From NCBI RefSeq assembly GCF_004297265.1, contig NZ_SCUT01000010.1:124001-188000 (forward strand): a DNA stretch of 64,000 nt, written 5' to 3'. Position 1 is the first letter of the stretch; the number at the start of each line of letters is the position of its first letter. This stretch comes from Reyranella sp. GTDB taxonomy: Bacteria > Pseudomonadota > Alphaproteobacteria > Reyranellales > Reyranellaceae. Below, in pieces: positions 25,477 to 33,928 of this stretch. Below the pieces are notes generated by a model, which saw only the letters and a program-made list of their open reading frames with translations, ran no database searches and was not told the origin of the DNA. The translations under genes and the position numbers were made by a program.

Positions 25477-26634
25477 TTGAAATCGGCTGGACTCGTCTCC
25501 GTCGCGACCGCCGCTCTGGTTGCGACCATCGCCGGTGCGGGCGGGGCGCTGCCGGTGGTGCTGGCGGCGACGCAGGGCGTCGGCGCCACGCCCGAGCAGG
25601 CAAGTTCGTGGGTTTCGGCCCTCGGCATCGCCACGGCGGTCAGCGCGCTGATCCTGAGTGTGCGCTACCGCATGCCGATCATCGCCGCCTGGTCGACGCC
25701 CGGAGCCGCGCTCCTCGCCTCGACCTCGGGCGTGCCGAGCTTTGCCGCAGCGGTCGGCGCCTTCGTGCTGGCGGCTCTCCTGATCCTGCTCACGGCGGCG
25801 GTGCGGCCGCTCGGGCGGTTGATCGAGAGGATTCCGGCCAGCATTGCGGCGGCCATGCTGGCGGGCGTCCTGCTGCGTCTGGTCATGGCCATGTTCGAGC
25901 ACGTGCCGACGGCGCCCGTGCTGGTCCTGCCGTTGCTCCTGCTGTTCCTGGTGTCGCGCGCCTTCCTGCCGACGCTCGCCTCGCTGGTCGTCCTGGTCGC
26001 GGGTGCGCTGCTCGCCTGGTCGATGGGGATGGTGAAACCGCTGCCGCCGCTCGGCTTCTCGACCGTGGTGTTGACGATGCCGGCGTGGGATGTCGCCACA
26101 GTCGTGGGGCTCGGCGTGCCGCTCTACCTCGTGACCATGGCATCGCAGAACCTGCCCGGCTTTGCCGTGTTGCGCGCCTCGGGCTACCAGCCGCCGGTCC
26201 AACCCATCCTCGCGGTCACGGGCGTCGCGTCGCTCGTCAGCGCGTTCCTGGGCGCCCACACATCGAACCTCGCGGCGATCTCGGCCGCGATCTGCACCGG
26301 CCCGGACGCGCATCCAGATCCGGCGAAGCGCTGGATGACGGGCCCGTTCTACGCCCTGTTCTGGGGCCTGATCGCGCTGTTCGGCGCGTCGGTGGTGGGG
26401 CTGTTCATGGCGCTGCCGCCGGCGCTGCTTGCGACGGTCGCGGGCACGGCATTGCTGGGATCGACCGCGGGCGCGCTGGGATCGGCCCTCTCGGGCGATC
26501 AGGACCGGCTTGCGGCAGCGGGGACGCTGGCCGTCACCGTCTCCGGTATCGGCCTGCTCGGCATCGGCTCGGCTTTTTGGGGCCTTGTCATCGGCCTCCT
26601 CATCCTGGCGATCGACCGTCTCACGAAGCGCTAG
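25477..26634 (+). CDS. benE: BenE-family benzoate transporter
   Basis: A polytopic protein of about 385 residues with 11-12 membrane segments. It matches the BenE pattern: QGVGATPEQASSWVSALGIA, MPIIAAWSTPGAALLAS, MASQNLPGFAVLRASGY and GAHTSNLAAISAAICTGPDAHPDP. BenE proteins bring benzoate in by proton symport. The open frame extends to a GTG at 25432, but that GTG lies in the right arm of a palindromic repeat, so the TTG at 25477 is the more credible start (weak AGG upstream). The gene overlaps the convergent CMD-family gene by 14 nt. Benzoate-CoA ligase and box genes are elsewhere in the window. Confidence 0.88.
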   Translation: MKSAGLVSVATAALVATIAGAGGALPVVLAATQGVGATPEQASSWVSALGIATAVSALILSVRYRMPIIAAWSTPGAALLASTSGVPSFAAAVGAFVLAALLILLTAAVRPLGRLIERIPASIAAAMLAGVLLRLVMAMFEHVPTAPVLVLPLLLLFLVSRAFLPTLASLVVLVAGALLAWSMGMVKPLPPLGFSTVVLTMPAWDVATVVGLGVPLYLVTMASQNLPGFAVLRASGYQPPVQPILAVTGVASLVSAFLGAHTSNLAAISAAICTGPDAHPDPAKRWMTGPFYALFWGLIALFGASVVGLFMALPPALLATVAGTALLGSTAGALGSALSGDQDRLAAAGTLAVTVSGIGLLGIGSAFWGLVIGLLILAIDRLTKR

Positions 26635-27169
26635 GGAAGCGCGCGGCGTAGCCCTCGAGCGGCAGGTCGAGGGCGCGGCAGAGGAAGCTGATCGTGTGGT
26701 AGTAGCCCGCGAGCGCGATCACTTCGAGGATTTGCGCCTCGTCGAAATGCGCGGCGAGTTCAGTCCACGTCTCGTCGCCGATGGTGTGACGGTCGACCAG
26801 ATCGTCGACGGCGGCCAGCAACGCCTGTTCATCGTCCGACCAGCAGGGTGCATCGGCCGGGCCGTGGATCGTCGCGGCGATCCTCTCGGCATCGAAGCCG
26901 ACCTTCTCGGCGAAAAAGGCGATATGAACGCCCCATTCATATTCGGCCCCGAGTCGCGCCGTCGTGCGGTCGATCACGACCTCGCGCTGCCGCAGCGACA
27001 GCGTGCCTTTGTCGAGCAGGCCGCCGGCAAACATCTTCCCGAAGACGCGCGGGTTGCGCGCCATCGTCCGGAACAGGACCAGCGGCGCAACGCCTGGAGG
27101 CATGGTGCGCGCAAGAGCAGCCGCGATCTCGGTCGGATAAGGCTCTTCGGCGGGAGCGATGCGGGGCAT
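26621..27169 (-). CDS. Carboxymuconolactone decarboxylase (CMD)-family protein
   Basis: A 182-residue helical protein of the AhpD/CMD fold: LSLRQREVVIDRTTARLGAEYEWGVHIAFFAEKVG is the family core, with the acidic residue and histidine of EYEWGVH. The CxxC of AhpD peroxidases is missing, so this is not a thiol peroxidase; a gamma-carboxymuconolactone-decarboxylase-like or unknown role is left. It is divergent from an HxlR regulator, with two matching palindromes between them, so it is probably the target of that regulator. The last 14 nt overlap the 3' end of the BenE-type gene. Confidence 0.85.
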   Translation of the reverse strand: MPRIAPAEEPYPTEIAAALARTMPPGVAPLVLFRTMARNPRVFGKMFAGGLLDKGTLSLRQREVVIDRTTARLGAEYEWGVHIAFFAEKVGFDAERIAATIHGPADAPCWSDDEQALLAAVDDLVDRHTIGDETWTELAAHFDEAQILEVIALAGYYHTISFLCRALDLPLEGYAARFPSAS

Positions 27170-27187
27170 GGCGGGTCTCCGGTGTCT

Positions 27188-27208
27188 TTGCTACATATTC
27201 CGTAGCAA
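27188..27208. promoter_or_regulatory. Operator-like perfect inverted repeat, site 1 (CMD/HxlR divergent region)
   Basis: TTGCTAC and GTAGCAA are perfect 7-bp inverted arms separated by 7 nt. It lies 19 bp upstream of the CMD-family start codon. A second copy with the same arms and spacing begins 34 bp to the right, about three helical turns away, as expected for paired dimer sites of the adjacent HxlR regulator. Confidence 0.7.
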
Positions 27209-27221
27209 TGAGCGATGCGGT

Positions 27222-27242
27222 TTGCTACAGAAAATGTAGTAA
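27222..27242. promoter_or_regulatory. Operator-like inverted repeat, site 2 (CMD/HxlR divergent region)
   Basis: TTGCTAC-N7-GTAGTAA, the same element as the site at 27188 with one mismatch in the right arm. It ends 13 nt before the HxlR gene ATG and covers its likely ribosome-binding region, so binding would block expression of the regulator itself. Confidence 0.65.
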
Positions 27243-27255
27243 CGGAGTGTAATAG

Positions 27256-27567
27256 ATGGTGAAGAGGGTGCGCGGCTCGACGACCGGCCGCCCGATCATG
27301 GCGCTGCTCGACCTGCTGGGGCGGCGCTGGACCCTGCGCATCGTCTGGGAGCTACGCGAGGAACCCAGGCGCTTCCGCGAGCTGCAGGATCTGATCGGCG
27401 CCAGCCCGACCATCGTGAACACGCGGCTGGCAGAGCTGCGCGAGGCAAAGCTGGTCGAGCTGGACGAGGCGACGGGCTATCGGCTCACGGCGCTCGGCAA
27501 CGAGCTGCTGCGGCTGTTCCTGCCACTGCATGTCTGGTCTGAGAAATGGGCGAAGGCGACAGCTTAG
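27256..27567 (+). CDS. HxlR-family transcriptional regulator
   Basis: A 103-residue winged-helix regulator: MALLDLLGRRWTLRIVWELREEPRRFRELQDLIGASPTIVNTRLAELREAKLV is the standard HxlR helix-turn-helix with wing. There is no cysteine, so thiol redox sensing (as in HypR or QorR) is not possible; a small ligand such as a quinone or aldehyde-like molecule is left. GGAG precedes the ATG. It is divergent from the CMD-family gene, and the 86-bp interval has two matching inverted repeats. It converges on the cytochrome gene with 12 nt between. Confidence 0.93.
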   Translation: MVKRVRGSTTGRPIMALLDLLGRRWTLRIVWELREEPRRFRELQDLIGASPTIVNTRLAELREAKLVELDEATGYRLTALGNELLRLFLPLHVWSEKWAKATA

Positions 27568-27579
27568 CCGCCGCCCGCC

Positions 27580-28020
27580 TCATTTCAAAAACGGATTGTC
27601 GCTGCCGCGGCCCTTGCGTCGGGGCGGGAAGGTCTCGGCGAGATAGTCGAGGATCTCCGTCCGCTCCTCGGCCTTGATCGGCGGCATGCGATGCTTTTCC
27701 AGCATTAGGTCGATGGTCGAATCCCAGAGGTCGCGCGTCAGACCCTGGGCCTTGATCAGCGCCACGCCATGGCAGGCCGTGCACGTGTAGAACGTGAGCT
27801 CGCGGTTCTTGCCCTCGGGCAGGTCCTCGACCGTGTCGTTGTGCGGCGGCGGCTTGCCCTTGTCGGGATCGGCGACGGCCGGTGCCGCCGCGACCTTCGG
27901 TGCCGGCGGCACGTGGACATACTGATCCCTGCGCAGCGCGCCGGCGCGATCGAAGGCGAGCAGCAGGAACGTCGCCGTCAGGCCGATGACGGCGGCGTGG
28001 ATCACGTTGAGGCGGGTCAA
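27580..28020 (-). CDS. Cytochrome c subunit of sulfite dehydrogenase (SorB-like)
   Basis: A 146-residue membrane-anchored or exported c-type cytochrome: N-terminal hydrophobic segment (about 5-23), one haem motif C80-x2-C-H (YTCTACHG) and a likely axial methionine at KHRMPP (about residue 112). It accepts electrons from the molybdenum subunit encoded just upstream. The TTG at 28020 overlaps the sorA TGA (TTGA) and gives an N-terminus with a positive charge before the hydrophobic stretch; a GTG at 28005 is the alternative. It is the last gene of the run on this strand. Confidence 0.85.
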   Translation of the reverse strand: MTRLNVIHAAVIGLTATFLLLAFDRAGALRRDQYVHVPPAPKVAAAPAVADPDKGKPPPHNDTVEDLPEGKNRELTFYTCTACHGVALIKAQGLTRDLWDSTIDLMLEKHRMPPIKAEERTEILDYLAETFPPRRKGRGSDNPFLK

Positions 28021-29258
28021 GATTCGACGAGCACCCGGATGCGGTTGATCGGATTGGCGCCGTATCCCTGCGGGTTCCAGTTGGCGGCCTGGAAGGGCTG
28101 GGTCACGCCCTTGCTGTCGGTCGCCTTGGCCCACACTTCGTAGTAGCCCGCGGTCGGCAGTTCGATCGAGGCGCTGAAGTTCTGCCACGCATACTTGTTG
28201 GCCGGCGCGTCGACCTTGGCGGGCTTCCAGGTCACGCCATAGTCGGTCGAGATGTCGACGGTCTTGATGTCGAAGTCGCCGGCCCAGGCATGGCCGCGCA
28301 GGTCGAGTTTGCGCGACGTGAGCTTCGAGCCGTCGGCCGGGAAGGTGATGATCGAGCGCACGGGCATCGATTCCAGGATCGCCATGTCCTTTTCGTTGCC
28401 CTTGCTGCCCGGCACGATCGGCGTTTTCGGCACTCGGTAGGAGAAGCCGCCCATGCCGGGGCCGTCGTGCTCCTTGTCGCGGATCCAGATGCGGTTCAGC
28501 CACTTGGTCGACGCGGAAGCGGGCCAGCCGGGGATCACGAGGCGGACCGGTGCGCCGTGGATCAGCGGCAGGTCCTGGCCGTTCAGCTTGAAGGCGATCA
28601 GCGAGTGTTCCTCCATCGCCTTGGCGATCGGCACACCGCGCGAAATGGAGGGCTTGTTGGTTTCGCCGGCCAGGGTCGGATCGGCACCATAGGCGCCGGT
28701 ATAGATGGCGGAGGACTTGAGCCCGGCGGCCTTCAGCACGTCGGCCAGGCGCACGCCGGTCCACATCGGGCAACCCGCGCCGCCGTTGGTCCACTGGTTG
28801 CCGCGCGCCTCGGGCGTGAAGAAGGACCGGCCATTGCCACCGCATTCCAGCATGAGCTGGTAGGTGACAGCGGGGAACCTGGTCATCAGGTCGCCGACGC
28901 TGATTTCCATCGGCGTGTTGACCTCGCCGTCGATCTTGACCTTCCAAGCCTTGGGATCGCCCGTAATGTCGGGCACCTGCCCGTTGTTGCGGATGAACAG
29001 CTTGTTGGTCGGCGTGACGTTGTCGTCGAGCAGCTCGGCCTGCGTCTCGGCCACGAGCGGTCTGTCACCCAGGACCGCGAGCTTGGCCTTTCCGTCCATT
29101 TCGAGCAGCTTCGGGCCCTTGGCGGCCGCCGGCGCGCTCTGCGCGTGAGCCGCACCTACCGGCGGCAGGGAAGCACCCAAAGACGCACCGACAGTGGCCA
29201 TTCCGACCCCCTTCAGCACATTACGACGCGACGGCTTGGACGTTCCGGAACGAAGCAT
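28017..29258 (-). CDS. Sulfite dehydrogenase molybdopterin subunit (SorA-like)
   Basis: A 413-residue enzyme of the sulfite oxidase family that oxidises sulfite to sulfate in the periplasm. It has a Tat signal (SRRNVLKG, then a hydrophobic stretch and AAHAQ). The molybdenum-ligand cysteine is C139 in LECGGNGRSFF. The Mo-cofactor domain continues through HGAPVRLVIPGWPASASTKWL, and the C-terminal dimerisation domain is at about 290-410. GGGAGG precedes the ATG. It lies 29 nt downstream of potI and overlaps the cytochrome gene. It resembles SorA/YedY-type enzymes; the paired cytochrome favours SorA. Real sulfite specificity is not proven. Confidence 0.9.
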   Translation of the reverse strand: MLRSGTSKPSRRNVLKGVGMATVGASLGASLPPVGAAHAQSAPAAAKGPKLLEMDGKAKLAVLGDRPLVAETQAELLDDNVTPTNKLFIRNNGQVPDITGDPKAWKVKIDGEVNTPMEISVGDLMTRFPAVTYQLMLECGGNGRSFFTPEARGNQWTNGGAGCPMWTGVRLADVLKAAGLKSSAIYTGAYGADPTLAGETNKPSISRGVPIAKAMEEHSLIAFKLNGQDLPLIHGAPVRLVIPGWPASASTKWLNRIWIRDKEHDGPGMGGFSYRVPKTPIVPGSKGNEKDMAILESMPVRSIITFPADGSKLTSRKLDLRGHAWAGDFDIKTVDISTDYGVTWKPAKVDAPANKYAWQNFSASIELPTAGYYEVWAKATDSKGVTQPFQAANWNPQGYGANPINRIRVLVES

Positions 29259-29287
29259 TTTTTCCTCCCTGAGGTAGGATTCTTAGC

Positions 29288-30079
29288 TCAAACTTTCCGG
29301 CGCGTCAGCCAGCCGGACAGGATCAATGCACAGGCCGCGACCGTGACGACGATGGTCGCGAGCACGTTGATCTGCGGGTCGACGCCCAGCCGGACGCTGG
29401 AATAGACGCGCATCGGCAGGGTCTGCGACTGCGCCCCGGCGACGAACTGAGTCAGGATCAGATCATCCAACGATAATGTGAAGGCGAGCAGCCAGCCCGA
29501 GCCGACGGCTGGCGCGATCAGCGGCAGGGTGACGGTGCGGAACGTCACCCAAGGGGTGGCGCCGAGGTCCATCGCCGCCTCCTCCAGCGCGCGGTCGAAG
29601 TCGGTGAGGCGGGCCTGTACGACGATGGCCACGAAGGCGATCGAAAAGGTCGTGTGGGCGACGACGATGGTGAGGAAGCCGCGGTCCGGGCCGCCGAACA
29701 GTCTTTCGGAGCCGACGAACAGCAGCAGCATCGAGATGCCCATGACGACTTCCGGCATGACCATGGGGGCCACCACGAGGCTGCCGAACAGCGTGCGTCC
29801 GGGGAAGCGAGGTGCGCGCGCCAGCGCATAGCCGGCCGCGAGGCCAAGCAGCGCCGCGCCGGTCGCGCTCACCAGCGCGATGCGCAGCGACAGCCAGGCG
29901 GCCTCCAGCATCGCCTCGTTGGCGAACAGGGCGTGCCACCATTTCAGGGAGAAGCCCGACCAGACGGTGACGAGGCGCGATTCGTTGAACGAATAGATGA
30001 TCACCAGCGCGATCGGCAGGTAGAGGAAGGCATAGCCGAAAGCCAGCACGCCGAAAGCGAGGCGGGCGCGGCCGGTCAT
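29288..30079 (-). CDS. potI: Polyamine ABC transporter permease, PotC/PotI-like
   Basis: A 263-residue inner-membrane permease with six membrane segments. The EAA loop EEAAMDLGATPWVTFRTVTLP is clear, and LSLDDLILTQFVAGAQSQTLPMRVYSSVRLGVDP is the typical C-terminal part of PotI/PotC. It begins 10 nt after potH. Together with potF, potG and potH this makes a complete putrescine/spermidine-type importer. The molybdenum enzyme gene follows 29 nt downstream. Confidence 0.93.
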   Translation of the reverse strand: MTGRARLAFGVLAFGYAFLYLPIALVIIYSFNESRLVTVWSGFSLKWWHALFANEAMLEAAWLSLRIALVSATGAALLGLAAGYALARAPRFPGRTLFGSLVVAPMVMPEVVMGISMLLLFVGSERLFGGPDRGFLTIVVAHTTFSIAFVAIVVQARLTDFDRALEEAAMDLGATPWVTFRTVTLPLIAPAVGSGWLLAFTLSLDDLILTQFVAGAQSQTLPMRVYSSVRLGVDPQINVLATIVVTVAACALILSGWLTRRKV

Positions 30080-30089
30080 GTGCCCAGCC

Positions 30090-30929
30090 TCATGTGCGCT
30101 TCTCCAGGCTGCGCGCCTGGTTGCGCTGGAAGATCGCGATCGGGCCGACCAGCAGCACCAGCAGACAGACCGCGACCGCGGAGGCGAGCGGCCAGTCGCC
30201 GTTGGTGAAGAACTCGTCCCACAGGACCTTGCCGATCATCAGCGTCTCGGTGCCGCCCAGCAGGTCGGGGATCACGAACTCGCCGACCGCCGGGATGAAC
30301 ACCAGCAGGCAACCCGCGACGATGCCGGGCAGCGACAAGGGCAGCGTGACGGTGAAGAAGGCGGCCAGCGGCTTCGCACCGAGATCGGCCGCCGCTTCGA
30401 GCAGGCTGTCGTCCAGCTTCTCGAGGGTGGCATAGAGCGGCAGGACCATGAAGGGCAGGTAGGCGTAGACGATGCCGAGATGTACCGCCCACTCGGTGCC
30501 GAGGATCGTGCCGGGATTGGACACGAGGCCGCTCCAGCGCAGGAACTGGTCGATCAGGCCGTTGTCGGCCAGCAGGCCCATCCAGGCGTAGATGCGGATC
30601 AGGAACGAGGTCCAGAAGGGCAGCACGACCAGCATCAGCAGCAACGGGCGCCGGTTGGGCGCGGTGCGCGCGATGGCATAGGCCATGGGATAGCCCAGCA
30701 GCAGCGCCACCAGGGTCGAGGTCGCGGCGATCCTGAGTGAGGAGAGCCAGGCCGCCAGATAGAGGCCGTCGGAGAAGAGGAGCGCGAAGCTCTTAATGCT
30801 CAGTCCCAGCTCGACCGGCGGCACCGAATCGGGCGCATAGGTTCCCAGCGAGATGGCCAGCACCAGCAGGCAGGGGAGCAGGAAGAAGATCCCGAGCCAC
30901 AGGAACGGCAGGCCGATGACGAACCGCAC
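30090..30929 (-). CDS. potH: Polyamine ABC transporter permease, PotB/PotH-like
   Basis: A 279-residue permease with six membrane segments, PotH pattern LPFWTSFLIRIYAWMGLLADNG and EAA loop LEAAADLGAKPLAAFFTVTLPLS, ending FIPAVGEFVIPDLLGGTETLMIG. The start is a GTG with AAGGA upstream. The gene is separated from potG by 195 nt that hold a palindromic repeat, so expression relative to potG may be set by that element. Confidence 0.93.
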   Translation of the reverse strand: MRFVIGLPFLWLGIFFLLPCLLVLAISLGTYAPDSVPPVELGLSIKSFALLFSDGLYLAAWLSSLRIAATSTLVALLLGYPMAYAIARTAPNRRPLLLMLVVLPFWTSFLIRIYAWMGLLADNGLIDQFLRWSGLVSNPGTILGTEWAVHLGIVYAYLPFMVLPLYATLEKLDDSLLEAAADLGAKPLAAFFTVTLPLSLPGIVAGCLLVFIPAVGEFVIPDLLGGTETLMIGKVLWDEFFTNGDWPLASAVAVCLLVLLVGPIAIFQRNQARSLEKRT

Positions 30930-30965
30930 CGTCTAGAGTCCTTCCATTTTTACATTGACCCACTT

Positions 30966-31080
30966 ACCTCATCCTGAGGAGCGTCGTGAAGCGGCGCGTC
31001 TCGAAGGATGGGCAACAGGCAAGGTGCGCGTTCCCACCCTTCGAGACGCATCGCTGCGCGATGCTCCTCAGGGTGAGGTC
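30966..31080 (-). repeat. Dispersed palindromic repeat family 1, copy A
   Basis: A 115-bp imperfect palindrome: ACCTCATCCTGAGGAGC at one end pairs with GCTCCTCAGGGTGAGGT at the other, and inner arms GCGTCTCGAAGGATGGG and CCCACCCTTCGAGACGC pair too. Its middle (CAACAGGCAAGGTGCGCGT) matches the reverse complement of the copy at 52075-52185, so the two are related copies in opposite orientation. It sits between potG and potH, inside an operon. Confidence 0.9.
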
Positions 31081-31124
31081 GGTGTTGGAATGCTCGGTTC
31101 AATTCAATCTCGCCCATGAACGCT

Positions 31125-32123
31125 CTAGGCCTCCAGCCTCTGGCCGGATTCGTCCGCCCAGCCCAGCCAGACCGGCTGTCCTCGTGCGAAAGCGGCGCCG
31201 GCGCTGCGGCTGGTGTTGGTCGTCGACACGGTCATCGTGCCGTGGGCGTCGGTCTCGACATGATAGAGCGAGCGGTCGCCCTCGTAGGCGACGTCGACGA
31301 TCCGACCGGCGATGGTCCTGGGCAGGCCGGGCCGTTCGGCAGAGAGCGCGATCTTCTCGGGTCGCAGCGCCATCCAGCCGCCGCCGTCGCGGGCGATGAT
31401 GTTGGCGATGCCGATGAAGTCGGCCACAAAGCGCGAGACCGGATGCTCGTAGACCTCGTGCGGCGTGCCGATTTGGGCGATTCGGCCCGCGTTCATCACG
31501 GCGAGTCGCGTCGCCATCGACATGGCCTCCTCCTGGTCGTGCGTCACCATGACGAAGGTGAGGCCGAGCTGCTCCTGCAGGCGCACCATCTCGAAACGCG
31601 TGCCCTCGCGCAGCTTGCGGTCGAGGGCGGCCAATGGCTCGTCGAGCAACAGGAGCTTCGGCCGTTTCACCAGCGCGCGTGCCAACGCCACCCGTTGGCG
31701 CTGGCCGCCGGAGAGCTGCGACGGCTTGCGTTTGGCATGGTCCTGCAGGTGCACGAGCGTCAGGATCTCGGCGACCCGCTCGGCGATCTCGGCCGCCTTC
31801 ACCCCATCGCGGCGCAGCCCGTAGCCCACATTGGCCGCCACATCCATGTGCGGGAAGAGGGCGTAGGACTGGAACATCATGTTCACCGGCCGCCGGTAGG
31901 GCGGCACGTCGGTCATGTCCTGTCCGTCGATGAACAGCCGGCCCTCGTCGGGTGTCTCGAACCCCGCCAACATGCGCAGCAGGGTGGTCTTGCCACAGCC
32001 CGAGCCGCCCAGCAGCGCGAACAGCTCGCCGCGGGCGATCTCGAGATCGACACGATCGACGGCGACGATCGGTCCGAAGCGTCGGGTCAGTCCCTCGATG
32101 CGGACGATTGGCCCTGAATTCAA
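31125..32123 (-). CDS. potG: Polyamine ABC transporter ATP-binding protein, PotA/PotG-like
   Basis: A 332-residue ATPase with Walker A LLGGSGCGKTTLLRM, signature QLSGGQRQRVALARAL, Walker B LLLLDEPLAALD and H-loop VMVTHDQEEA. The C-terminal part (about 240-332) is the TOBE regulatory domain, with ALRPEKIALS. The best start is a TTG at 32123, one base after the potF stop; no ATG fits the conserved N-terminal strand. It supplies energy to the PotH/PotI permeases. Confidence 0.93.
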   Translation of the reverse strand: MNSGPIVRIEGLTRRFGPIVAVDRVDLEIARGELFALLGGSGCGKTTLLRMLAGFETPDEGRLFIDGQDMTDVPPYRRPVNMMFQSYALFPHMDVAANVGYGLRRDGVKAAEIAERVAEILTLVHLQDHAKRKPSQLSGGQRQRVALARALVKRPKLLLLDEPLAALDRKLREGTRFEMVRLQEQLGLTFVMVTHDQEEAMSMATRLAVMNAGRIAQIGTPHEVYEHPVSRFVADFIGIANIIARDGGGWMALRPEKIALSAERPGLPRTIAGRIVDVAYEGDRSLYHVETDAHGTMTVSTTNTSRSAGAAFARGQPVWLGWADESGQRLEA

Positions 32124-32124
32124 T

Positions 32125-33210
32125 TCAACGGCCCGTCTTCACCGAGGTCCACAGTCGCGTGCGCTCGCGCACCTGTTCGGCAGTGCCGGCGGTGATGGTG
32201 TAGAACTTCGCGCGCACGTCGGCCGGCGGATAGATCAGCGGATTCTCGGAGATGTCCTTGGGCAGCAGCGCGAAGGCGGCCTTGTTGCCGTTGGCGTAGC
32301 CGGTGAGTTCGCTCGACGCGGCGGCGACCTTGGCTTCCAGCATGAAGTCGAGGAAGCGGTAGGCATTGGCCTGGTTGGGCGCGTCCTTCGGGATCGCCAC
32401 GACGTCGATCCAGAGCAGCGACCCCTCCTTCGGGATCGCGTATTCGATGTCGACCTTGCTGGCGGCCTTGGCGCCGCGGTCGCGCGCCTGGAAGATGTCG
32501 CCGGAAAAGCCAAAGGCCAGGCAGATGTTCCCACCGGCCAGCGCGTTGATGTATTCGGAAGAATGGAACTTGCGGATGTAGGGCCGCACCGCCTTCACCA
32601 CGTCGGCGGCCCTGGCGAGATCCTCCGGCCTCTTCGAGTCCGGATCGAGGCCGAGATACTTGAGCGCGGCCGGCAGCACGTCGGTGGCGCTGTCGAGCAG
32701 CATGACGCCGCAATCCTGGAACTTCGAGACGACCGCCGGATCGAAGATCATGCGCAGCGAATCGACCGGCGCATCAGGCAGGCGCTTCCTGATCTCGGCG
32801 ACGTTGTAGCCGATGCCTGTCGTGCCCCACATCCACGGCACGCCATGGGCGTTGTTCGGATCGTACTTGGCCAGCGCCGTCATGATCTCGGGATCGAGAT
32901 TTTTCCAGTTCTTCAGCTTCGCCTTGTCGAGAGGCAGGAAGATGTTGGCCTGGAGTTGCCGCACGAAGAAGGGCGAGGCCGTCGGAACGACGATGTCGTA
33001 GCCCGACTTGCCGGTGCGCAGCTTGGCGTCGAGGATTTCGTTGCTGTCGTAGGTCGTGTAGTTGACCTTGATGCCGGTATCCCTGGCGAAGTCCTTGAGC
33101 TGGTCCTCGGCGATGTAGTCCGACCAGTTGTAGACGTTGACCGATCCCTGCGCGGCGACGGGCGCGACAGCGGCGAGAAAGAGCAACGAGGCAACGGCAA
33201 ACAGACGCAT
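32125..33210 (-). CDS. potF: Polyamine-binding periplasmic protein, PotD/PotF-like
   Basis: A 361-residue binding protein with a signal peptide (residues 1 to about 20). The PotD/PotF pattern is VNVYNWSDYIAEDQLKDFARDTGIKVNYTTYDSNE, then GYDIVVPTASPFFVRQL and VPWMWGTTGIGYNV; the aromatic and acidic residues there line the polyamine pocket in the family. GGAG precedes the ATG at 33210. It starts 16 nt after the livF stop, so the pot genes may be read through from the liv operon. Putrescine or spermidine is the expected ligand. Confidence 0.93.
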   Translation of the reverse strand: MRLFAVASLLFLAAVAPVAAQGSVNVYNWSDYIAEDQLKDFARDTGIKVNYTTYDSNEILDAKLRTGKSGYDIVVPTASPFFVRQLQANIFLPLDKAKLKNWKNLDPEIMTALAKYDPNNAHGVPWMWGTTGIGYNVAEIRKRLPDAPVDSLRMIFDPAVVSKFQDCGVMLLDSATDVLPAALKYLGLDPDSKRPEDLARAADVVKAVRPYIRKFHSSEYINALAGGNICLAFGFSGDIFQARDRGAKAASKVDIEYAIPKEGSLLWIDVVAIPKDAPNQANAYRFLDFMLEAKVAAASSELTGYANGNKAAFALLPKDISENPLIYPPADVRAKFYTITAGTAEQVRERTRLWTSVKTGR

Positions 33211-33226
33211 CGGCAACTCCACTGGA

Positions 33227-33928
33227 TCAGACGCCAAGATACCTGTGCTGAAGTTCCTTGTCCTCGGCCAGGGCCTGGGACGAGCCGGCCCAGACGACGC
33301 GGCCTTTCTCGACGATGTGGTGGCGGTCGGCCAGCGGGATGAGGGCCGACACGTTCTTGTCGATGACCAGGATCGCCTGGCCCTCGGTCTTCAGCCGGCC
33401 GAGGCAGGACCAGATTTCCTGACGGATCAGCGGCGCCAGCCCCTCGGTCGCCTCGTCGAGGATCAGAAGCTTGGGGTTGGTCATCAGGGCGCGTCCGATC
33501 GCCAGCATCTGCTGCTCGCCGCCGGAAAGCTGGTTGCCCATGTTGCGCTGGCGCTCGGCCAGCCGCGGAAAGAACTCGAAGACCCGCGCGGTGGTCCACG
33601 GGCTCGGCCGCGCGGTGCGGTTGGCGCTGGCGGCCAGAAGGTTCTCGCGCACCGAGAGGTTGGGAAAGATCTGGCGCCCCTCCGGCACCAGCCCGAGTCC
33701 GAGCCGGGCGATGCGGAAGGCGGGCATTCCATCGACCCTGGCGCCCTCGAACTCGACCGTGCCGCGGCGCGCCGGCATCAGGCCCATGATCGTGTGCACG
33801 GTCGTGGTCTTGCCCATGCCATTGCGGCCCATCAGGGTCACGACCTGGCCGGCCTCGATGGCGAGTTCCATGCCGAACAGCGCCTGGCTGGGACCGTAGA
33901 AGGCGTCGAGGTCGCGGACCTTCAGCAT
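33227..33928 (-). CDS. livF: Branched-chain amino acid ABC transporter ATP-binding protein LivF
   Basis: A 233-residue LivF-type ATPase: FYGPSQALFGMELAIEAGQ, Walker A LMGRNGMGKTT, signature QLSGGEQQMLAIGRAL, Walker B LLILDEATEGLAP. The H-loop position reads VIDKNVSAL instead of the usual EQN, a known variation. It overlaps livG by 1 nt (TGATG). It is the last liv gene before the pot genes. The Liv family also takes up other amides, ureas and aromatic acids. Confidence 0.93.
   Translation of the reverse strand: MLKVRDLDAFYGPSQALFGMELAIEAGQVVTLMGRNGMGKTTTVHTIMGLMPARRGTVEFEGARVDGMPAFRIARLGLGLVPEGRQIFPNLSVRENLLAASANRTARPSPWTTARVFEFFPRLAERQRNMGNQLSGGEQQMLAIGRALMTNPKLLILDEATEGLAPLIRQEIWSCLGRLKTEGQAILVIDKNVSALIPLADRHHIVEKGRVVWAGSSQALAEDKELQHRYLGV

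Noticed and set aside
24067..26313. A 748-codon minus-strand frame opposite the amidohydrolase and the BenE-type gene
   Set aside because: Product is Arg/His/Asp-rich without motifs, and it reads through a palindromic repeat.
30966..31080. CRISPR-like repetition
   Set aside because: It is a single palindromic unit with one distant inverted relative, not a series of evenly spaced direct repeats.
33227..33928. LivF with a defective ATPase because the H-loop region reads VIDKNVSAL
   Set aside because: Walker A, signature and Walker B are intact, and variation at this loop is known among LivF-type proteins.
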